Assembly (NCBI RefSeq): GCF_003666245.1
Contig: NZ_MJLZ01000014.1
Coordinates: 1 to 64,000 of the forward strand
From: Brenneria alni
GTDB lineage: Bacteria > Pseudomonadota > Gammaproteobacteria > Enterobacterales > Enterobacteriaceae
Length of the DNA stretch: 64,000 nucleotides
Direction of reading: 5' to 3'
A program made the position numbers and the translations under genes. The notes under the pieces were generated by a model. The model had not been told where the DNA came from, made no database searches, and was given only the letters and a program-made list of their open reading frames with translations. How positions within the stretch are numbered: the stretch's first letter is position 1; every line of letters starts with the position of its first letter. Below, piece after piece: positions 58,974 to 64,000 of this stretch.

Positions 58974-60188
58974 TTACTTCTCGAACTTACTCATCACCAG
59001 CGTGGCATTGGTGCCGCCGAAACCGAAACCGTTCGACATCACGGTAGTCAGCTTGCGCTCCGTCGGTTCGGTAATGATATTCATGCCAACCGCATGTTCA
59101 TCCAGCGTTTCCACGTTGATGCTCGGCGCAATAAAACCGTGCTCCAGCATCAACAGGGTATAAATCGTTTCATGAACGCCCGCCGCCCCCAGGGAGTGAC
59201 CGGTCATCGCTTTGGTGGCGGAAATAGCCGGAATGTTGTTGCCGAATACTTCACGAATCGCCCCCAGCTCTTTCACATCACCGACCGGGGTAGACGTACC
59301 GTGGGTGTTGATGTAATCAATCGGCGCATCCACACCCTGCAATGCCATCTTCATGCAGCGCATAGCGCCTTCCCCTGACGGGGCAACCATGTCCGCACCG
59401 TCAGACGTGGCGCCATAGCCGATAATCTCAGCATAGATGTGCGCACCACGCGCCAGCGCATGTTCCAGCTCTTCAACCACCACGATACCGCCACCGCCGG
59501 CGATAACGAAACCATCACGGTCGGCATCATAAGTACGGGACGCTTTTTCCGGCGTCTCGTTGTATTTGGTAGACAGCGCGCCCATAGCGTCAAACTCACA
59601 GGCCATTTCCCAGCACAACTCTTCACCGCCGCCAGCAAATACCACGTCCTGTTTGCCCAGTTGGATCATCTCTACCGCATTACCGATACAGTGGGCGGAA
59701 GTTGCGCAGGCGGAACTGATGGAATAGTTGACGCCACGGATTTTAAACGGCGTGGCCAGACAGGCGGAAACACCCGATGCCATAGATTTAGTGACCATAT
59801 ACGGCCCCACGCCGCGCAGGCCTTTCGCCCGCATACCGTCGGTGCCGGCAACCTGGTTACGCGGAGAACCGCCGCCGGAACCTACGATCAAACCGGTACG
59901 ATCATTGGAAACCTGATCGTCGTTCAGCCCGGAATCTTTAATCGCCTGTTCCATAGACAGATAGGCATAAATCGATGCATCACTCATAAAACGCACCACT
60001 TTGCGATCGATGAGGCCGGTGGTGTCCAGTTTGACATTACCCCAGACGTGACTACGCATACCGGAATCTTTCAGCTCCTGAGAGAAAGTAATACCCGAGC
60101 GGCCTTCCCGCAAAGATGCCAGAACTTCCTGCTGGTTATTACCTATGCTTGATACGATCCCCAGGCCAGTAATCACTGCACGTTTCAT
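58974..60188 (-). CDS. fabB: 3-oxoacyl-ACP synthase I
   Basis: Beta-ketoacyl-ACP synthase I of 404 aa (E. coli 406), needed for chain elongation in unsaturated fatty acid synthesis. The active-site triad is clear: Cys161 in [12 protein letters not shown], and the two histidines in [12 protein letters not shown] and TGHSLGAAG. The C-terminal [13 protein letters not shown] glycine loop is present. Its promoter contains a FabR operator between -10 and -35 and a FadR site over the -35, so it is likely activated by FadR and repressed by FabR as in E. coli. Confidence 0.98.
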   Translation of the reverse strand: MKRAVITGLGIVSSIGNNQQEVLASLREGRSGITFSQELKDSGMRSHVWGNVKLDTTGLIDRKVVRFMSDASIYAYLSMEQAIKDSGLNDDQVSNDRTGLIVGSGGGSPRNQVAGTDGMRAKGLRGVGPYMVTKSMASGVSACLATPFKIRGVNYSISSACATSAHCIGNAVEMIQLGKQDVVFAGGGEELCWEMACEFDAMGALSTKYNETPEKASRTYDADRDGFVIAGGGGIVVVEELEHALARGAHIYAEIIGYGATSDGADMVAPSGEGAMRCMKMALQGVDAPIDYINTHGTSTPVGDVKELGAIREVFGNNIPAISATKAMTGHSLGAAGVHETIYTLLMLEHGFIAPSINVETLDEHAVGMNIITEPTERKLTTVMSNGFGFGGTNATLVMSKFEK

Positions 60189-60230
60189 TCAATACCTCTT
60201 CCACTTATAAAATTTGGGATTTCGCCTCGC

Positions 60231-60259
60231 ACTTTAGCGTACAGTTGTAAGCTGAACAA
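60231..60259 (-). promoter_or_regulatory. fabB promoter
   Basis: On the minus strand TTGTTC (60259-60254) and TAAAGT (60236-60231) are separated by exactly 17 bp, about 43 bases upstream of the fabB start. The FabR operator fills the spacer and the FadR site covers the -35. Confidence 0.65.
60236..60253. promoter_or_regulatory. FabR operator of fabB
   Basis: AGCGTACAGTTGTAAGCT is an 8-2-8 dyad with one mismatch and matches the known FabR consensus (AGCGTACA, two bases, TGT-CGCT type). It lies between the -10 and -35 hexamers. Confidence 0.85.
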
Positions 60260-60271
60260 GTCCGATCAGCC
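60255..60271 (-). promoter_or_regulatory. FadR activator site of fabB
   Basis: On the minus strand the 17-mer GGCTGATCGGACTTGTT closely matches the FadR site known upstream of E. coli fabA (CTGATCGGACTTGTT core). It lies over and upstream of the -35, the position from which FadR activates fabA and fabB. Confidence 0.8.
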
Positions 60272-60347
60272 GAACTTTTACTAAATTTGCGCCCCGACAT
60301 TCAGCCCGTTAAAATCGCGTCACCGCTTGAATAATGAGTCAGTTGCC

Positions 60348-62366
60348 GTGAATAACCGCCGCATCCAACAAGCATCATTGAGCTGGAACGAACAGGGTAC
60401 ACCTGTATCGCAACAGTTTAATGACGTCTATTTTTCCAATCAGAATGGGCTGGCGGAAACCCGTTATGTGTTTTTAACAGGTAATCAGTTTCCCGACCGT
60501 TTTATCACGCATTCGCGTGCAAGTTGCGTGGTGGCGGAAACCGGTTTCGGCACCGGGCTTAATTTTCTGGCGCTGTGGCAGGCCTTTGACGATTTCCGCA
60601 CTCAGTCACCGCAGGCAACCTTACGCCGCCTGCATTTCATCAGCTTCGAGAAATTTCCGCTGCGCCAGCATGATCTGGCGGCGGCACATGCCCAATGGCC
60701 CGAATTGGCAGGCTATGCTGAAGCATTACGCCAGCAGTGGCCGTTACCTTTGCCGGGCTGCCATCGTCTGATACTGGCGCAGGGGAGCATCACACTTGAT
60801 CTCTGGTTTGGTGATGTGAATACGCTATTGCCAACATTGGATGACTCGCTGAATCATCAGGTTGATGCCTGGTTCCTCGATGGTTTCGCGCCGTCCAAAA
60901 ACCCGGACATGTGGACGGATAACCTGTTTCACGTTATGGCGCGCCTGTGCCGCCGACAGGGAACTTTTGCCACCTTTACCGCCGCCGGGTTTGTGCGCCG
61001 GGGGTTACAGCAGGCGGGTTTTATCGTCGGTAAAGTCAAAGGATTTGGGCAGAAACGCGACATGTTGAGCGGATACCTGCCCGAATGCCTTCCTGCCCCA
61101 TCCCCATCGCCCTGGTATGCACGGCCAGCAGCCACGGCAACCAATGATATCGCCATTATCGGCGGCGGTATTGCCGGTATTTTAACCGCGCTGGCCCTGC
61201 AAAGGCGCGGCGCAAAAGTGACGCTGTACTGTGCCGATCGGCAACCGGCACTGGGCGCTTCAGGTAACCGGCAGGGCGCGCTGTATCCGCTATTGAACAA
61301 CCAGCATGATGCACTCTCACGCTTTTTCGCCGCCGCATTCACTTTTGCCCGTCGTCAATATTCTGAATGGGCGGCGCAGGGATTATCCTTTGAACATCAA
61401 TGGTGTGGCGTGAGCCAACTGGCCTACGACGAAAAAATCGCCGGCAAAATCGCGCAGATCTTACAGGGTGACTGGCCGCCGGAACTGGTCTATGGCGTCA
61501 CGGCGGAGCAGTTGGAAACGCTGAACGGCTTAACGCTCGGCGCGGGCGGTATTACCTACCCCGATGGCGGCTGGCTTTGCCCGGCAGAACTCACCGCATC
61601 GGCACTGCTACTGGCCCGGCAACAAGGGCTGGTTGTCCATATGAAAACCGCCGTTTCAGCGTTTGAACACACCGCCGCCGGCTGGTTATTAACCCTGAAT
61701 GACAGCCAGCAGGCCGGGCATTCCACGCTTATTCTGGCTAATGGCTATCAGTTGCCGGACTGGGAGCAAACCCGCCATCTACCCTGCTACGCGGTTCGAG
61801 GTCAGGTCAGCCATATTCCGACCACGCCGGCGCTACGGCGGCTGAAACAGGTGCTGTGTTATGACGGCTATCTGACGCCGGTCAGCCCGCAGCATCAAGG
61901 GCACTGTATCGGCGCCAGCTACCAACGCGGCGATACCGCCACCGATTACCGGGAAAATGAGCAACAGGAAAATCGCCAGCGGCTGCTGAACTGTCTGCCG
62001 CAGGCGCAATGGGCGCAGCAGATTGATATGAGCGGCCGTCAGGCCCGTCAGGGGGTACGCTGCGCGCTGCGCGATCACTTACCGTTAGTGGGCGCGGTTC
62101 CCAACTATCAACAAACGCTTGCCTGTTATCAGCATCTATTACCACAGCGGTGTGCCACAGAAAAACTCCCGCCAGCGCCAGTCTTCCCTGACCTGTTCAT
62201 CATTGGCGCTTTAGGTTCGCGTGGACTATGCTCTGCGCCGCTGGCGGCAGAGATCCTGGCCTCCCAAATTTATGCGGAACCTTTGCCGCTGGATAGCGAA
62301 ACGCTGGCCGCGCTGAACCCTAATCGTTTTTGGATAAGAAAATTACTGAAAGGCAGACCGGTGTAG
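60348..62366 (+). CDS. mnmC: Bifunctional tRNA mnm5s2U methyltransferase/oxidoreductase MnmC
   Basis: Two-domain enzyme of 672 aa (E. coli 668) that completes 5-methylaminomethyl-2-thiouridine at the tRNA wobble base. The N-terminal methyltransferase domain (about 1-245) has [17 protein letters not shown] and [15 protein letters not shown]. The C-terminal FAD oxidase domain begins with the dinucleotide motif [17 protein letters not shown] and has the [16 protein letters not shown] block. The GTG at 60348 is preferred to an upstream in-frame TTG at 60327 because it reproduces the E. coli N-terminal length. It is divergent from fabB, as in E. coli. Confidence 0.94.
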   Translation: MNNRRIQQASLSWNEQGTPVSQQFNDVYFSNQNGLAETRYVFLTGNQFPDRFITHSRASCVVAETGFGTGLNFLALWQAFDDFRTQSPQATLRRLHFISFEKFPLRQHDLAAAHAQWPELAGYAEALRQQWPLPLPGCHRLILAQGSITLDLWFGDVNTLLPTLDDSLNHQVDAWFLDGFAPSKNPDMWTDNLFHVMARLCRRQGTFATFTAAGFVRRGLQQAGFIVGKVKGFGQKRDMLSGYLPECLPAPSPSPWYARPAATATNDIAIIGGGIAGILTALALQRRGAKVTLYCADRQPALGASGNRQGALYPLLNNQHDALSRFFAAAFTFARRQYSEWAAQGLSFEHQWCGVSQLAYDEKIAGKIAQILQGDWPPELVYGVTAEQLETLNGLTLGAGGITYPDGGWLCPAELTASALLLARQQGLVVHMKTAVSAFEHTAAGWLLTLNDSQQAGHSTLILANGYQLPDWEQTRHLPCYAVRGQVSHIPTTPALRRLKQVLCYDGYLTPVSPQHQGHCIGASYQRGDTATDYRENEQQENRQRLLNCLPQAQWAQQIDMSGRQARQGVRCALRDHLPLVGAVPNYQQTLACYQHLLPQRCATEKLPPAPVFPDLFIIGALGSRGLCSAPLAAEILASQIYAEPLPLDSETLAALNPNRFWIRKLLKGRPV

Positions 62367-62394
62367 AAACAAGCGTTACGCTTTAAAAGGAATG

Positions 62395-62413
62395 GTGCTG
62401 GCAGAACCAGCAC
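62395..62413. terminator. Hairpin between convergent mnmC and yfcL
   Basis: GTGCTGG (62395-62401) and CCAGCAC (62407-62413) form a perfect 7-bp stem with loop CAGAA, 29 bases past the mnmC stop. No T-tract on either strand. Confidence 0.4.
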
Positions 62414-62427
62414 AGCACCGGAAGATA

Positions 62428-62715
62428 TTAGTGTGTTTGCTGGCTCTGCGCCTGTTGGAACAACGTCTCCCACATGCGGTTGACCAGAATCTGATCCGGC
62501 GGGGAAAGCTCGCCGTTTTTTATTGCTTTATCAATATTTTCACTGACCCGCCTATGCAGATCCTCTAGCGTATGTTCGCCGTTTTCCTCGACTTGCGCCA
62601 CTGATACAGTCAAATGACCTCGCAAATAGCCGCTGGCAAAAAGTTCATCGTCGCTGGCATGTTCCACCATGTCATCAATCAGCGCCAGAATACGCGTCTC
62701 AAATTCTGCGATCAT
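62428..62715 (-). CDS. yfcL: YfcL family protein
   Basis: Small acidic cytoplasmic protein of 95 aa (E. coli YfcL 92) of unknown function. Conserved segments: [31 protein letters not shown] and [20 protein letters not shown]-type C-terminus. It follows epmC by 34 bases on the same strand, so the yfcA-epmC-yfcL genes are probably one operon. Confidence 0.93.
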   Translation of the reverse strand: MIAEFETRILALIDDMVEHASDDELFASGYLRGHLTVSVAQVEENGEHTLEDLHRRVSENIDKAIKNGELSPPDQILVNRMWETLFQQAQSQQTH

Positions 62716-62749
62716 CTATCATCCTCGATTAATCAGTGCCTACCCTTAT

Positions 62750-63310
62750 TCAGCAGAGATCGGCGGGGTACGGAAAGCTCGCTGCCGTCAGCGGCGGCGT
62801 ATGGTAAAACGATTGTAACGCGTTAATAAAGCGGGCAGGCCGCGGCGGGATCCCCTGCTGTAGATAAAGCATCACCTGCGCATGAACCCGGCGTTGAAAA
62901 TCAATGCGATCCGGTTCGCTGTCGCCGTTCAGGTTGTCGCAACTGACGTTAAACGGAAAACCGGCTGCCACGCAGAATAGCCAGTCGAACGCCTGGGGTT
63001 TAATCTCGACGGACTCAAACCGGGACTGCGTATCAGCATCACGCCCGTCCGGGCAATACCAGTAGCCAAAATCGACCTGCAAGCGCCGTTGCTCACCGGC
63101 AATACACCAATGAGAAATTTCGTGTAGCGCGCTGGCATAGAAGCCGTGCGCAAAGATAACCCGATGATACGGCACCTGCTCGTCGGCGGGCAGGTAGATT
63201 GGCTCATCGTCACCTTTAATCAGGCGCGTGTTGTACTCAGCGCTGAAGCAATCATCAAAGATATCAATTAATTGCTGGTAATGGTGGAGATCCATATTGT
63301 TCGTCGTCAT
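62750..63310 (-). CDS. epmC: Elongation factor P hydroxylase EpmC
   Basis: Protein of 186 aa (E. coli YfcM/EpmC 182) that hydroxylates the beta-lysyl-lysine residue of elongation factor P as the last modification step. The metal-binding histidines are probably in ALHEISHWCIAGEQRR; VPYHRVIFAHGFYASALHE, FGYWYCPDGRDA and the QAFDWLFCVAAGFPFNVS block are conserved. Its ATG overlaps the yfcA stop by 4 bases, indicating coupling. yfcL follows. The EF-P gene efp and epmA/epmB are not in this window. Confidence 0.94.
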   Translation of the reverse strand: MTTNNMDLHHYQQLIDIFDDCFSAEYNTRLIKGDDEPIYLPADEQVPYHRVIFAHGFYASALHEISHWCIAGEQRRLQVDFGYWYCPDGRDADTQSRFESVEIKPQAFDWLFCVAAGFPFNVSCDNLNGDSEPDRIDFQRRVHAQVMLYLQQGIPPRPARFINALQSFYHTPPLTAASFPYPADLC

Positions 63311-64000
63311 GAGAAAAATTGCCCCAGCCAGCCTGCGATCTCACCGCCGTGGCTGTCATAAATCAGTTTGCAACTCATGATGGCGGAAACCGCCACCAGC
63401 ATAGGACGGATCAGTTTTTGTCCTTTGCTCAATACCATGTTGGCGCCGATACGCGCGCCAATAAACTGCCCCGCCAGCATCACCATGCCCAGTCCCCACA
63501 CCACTTTTCCGCCGAGCATAAAGAACAGCAGCCCACCGAAATTAGAGGTGAAATTGAGGATTTTGGCATGTGCCGTCGCCTTTGCCAGATTAAAACCGCT
63601 CAGGGTGACAAAAGCCAGCGCATAAAAAGATCCGGCGCCCGGCCCGAAAAATCCGTCATAGAATCCGACGCCGCAGCCGGCAACTATCGCAAAAGGCACG
63701 GCGGACAGACGGCGCTGGCGGTCTTCATCGCCGATCTTTGGCGACAGCAGGAAATAGAGCCCGATGCCAATGATCAGCAGCGGCAGCAACTGTCGCAGAA
63801 AATCAGCATGGATCTGCTGAATCAGCCAGGCGCCAAAGGTTGAACCCACAAACGTCAAGGCAATCGCCAGTTTTTGTTCGCTCAGATTGACCGCCCGGCG
63901 GCGGATAAAATACAGACTGGCGGAAAACGAACCGCCCATCGATTGAAGTTTATTGGTCGCCAACGCCTGTGCGGGCGACAGCCCAACGGCAAGTAAAGCA
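63307..64000 (-). CDS. yfcA: TauE/SafE-family permease YfcA, start beyond the window
   Basis: Membrane protein of the TauE/SafE (sulfite exporter-like) family; E. coli YfcA has 269 aa and about eight membrane helices. The visible 231 codons run from the window edge to the stop at 63307. Conserved segments: ALATNKLQSMGGSFSAS, GFYDGFFGPGAGSFYALAF, KATAHAKILNFTSNFGGLLFF and GQFIGARIGANMVLSKGQ. The frame stays open to base 64000, reading GLSPAQALATNK, so the first 38 or so codons lie outside. Substrate unknown. It overlaps epmC by 4 bases. Confidence 0.95.
   Translation of the reverse strand, partial: ALLAVGLSPAQALATNKLQSMGGSFSASLYFIRRRAVNLSEQKLAIALTFVGSTFGAWLIQQIHADFLRQLLPLLIIGIGLYFLLSPKIGDEDRQRRLSAVPFAIVAGCGVGFYDGFFGPGAGSFYALAFVTLSGFNLAKATAHAKILNFTSNFGGLLFFMLGGKVVWGLGMVMLAGQFIGARIGANMVLSKGQKLIRPMLVAVSAIMSCKLIYDSHGGEIAGWLGQFFS

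Noticed and set aside
59439-60152. 237-codon open frame on the plus strand inside fabB
   Set aside because: Antisense shadow of fabB with no conserved motifs.
1-64000. CRISPR array, tRNA, rRNA, insertion sequence or prophage
   Set aside because: No regularly spaced direct repeats, no cloverleaf-type sequence, no transposase, integrase or phage gene was seen in any gap.

Overview
The window is a 64 kb piece of a gamma-proteobacterial chromosome of the order Enterobacterales, most likely family Pectobacteriaceae (soft-rot enterobacteria such as Pectobacterium, Dickeya or Brenneria). The gene order from elaB-nuo through lrhA, alaA, yfbR-S, hxpA, yfbU-V, ackA-pta, yfcD-E, folX, purF, folC, accD, fabB, mnmC and yfcA is the E. 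coli K-12 order near 51-53 minutes. The LysR regulator at the head of the nuo region is the orthologue known as HexA or PecT in soft-rot bacteria. The genus cannot be settled from this window alone. No rRNA, tRNA, CRISPR array, insertion sequence or prophage was seen.

Layout. 1-6.8 kb is an accessory-like block: the ribosomal ABC-F ATPase ybiT, a PhzF-family isomerase, a GNAT acetyltransferase and the trehalose operon treBC, which has no treR beside it. 6.9-22.5 kb holds elaB and the complete 13-gene respiratory complex I operon nuoA-N, with nuoC and nuoD fused. 22.5-30.4 kb holds lrhA and a run of conserved yfb genes with alaA. 30.8-34.2 kb holds ackA-pta, the acetate pathway.

Two insertions break the E. 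coli order. At 34.3-37.6 kb, where E. coli has yfcC, a LacI-family regulator is divergent from a three-gene ascorbate-type PTS (EIIA, EIIB, EIIC). Between them lies a cluster of three palindromic operators. At 39.1-42.7 kb, where E. coli has yfcF, there is a compact ethanolamine module (eat permease, eutB, eutC) with no microcompartment shell genes. Its EutC lacks the N-terminal extension that targets the enzyme to shells.

From 43.2 kb to the end the order is again conserved: yfcG, folX, yfcH, a HisJ-type binding protein without hisQMP next to it, the PurR-controlled cvpA-purF-ubiX operon, dedD, folC, accD, dedA, truA, usg, pdxB, an added DMT-family exporter, flk, fabB, mnmC, yfcL, epmC and the start-truncated yfcA.

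Regulatory signals that can be read directly include a PurR box upstream of cvpA, overlapping FadR and FabR sites in the fabB promoter, strong terminators after nuoN, hxpA, ackA, pta and the PTS operon, a perfect dyad in the ackA upstream region, and stem-loops in the three longest spacers of the nuo operon. The least explained structures are a composite multi-hairpin element at 3392-3507, the operator array at 35426-35473, and two degenerate copies of a short terminal-inverted-repeat element near 38.3 kb and 44.3 kb.
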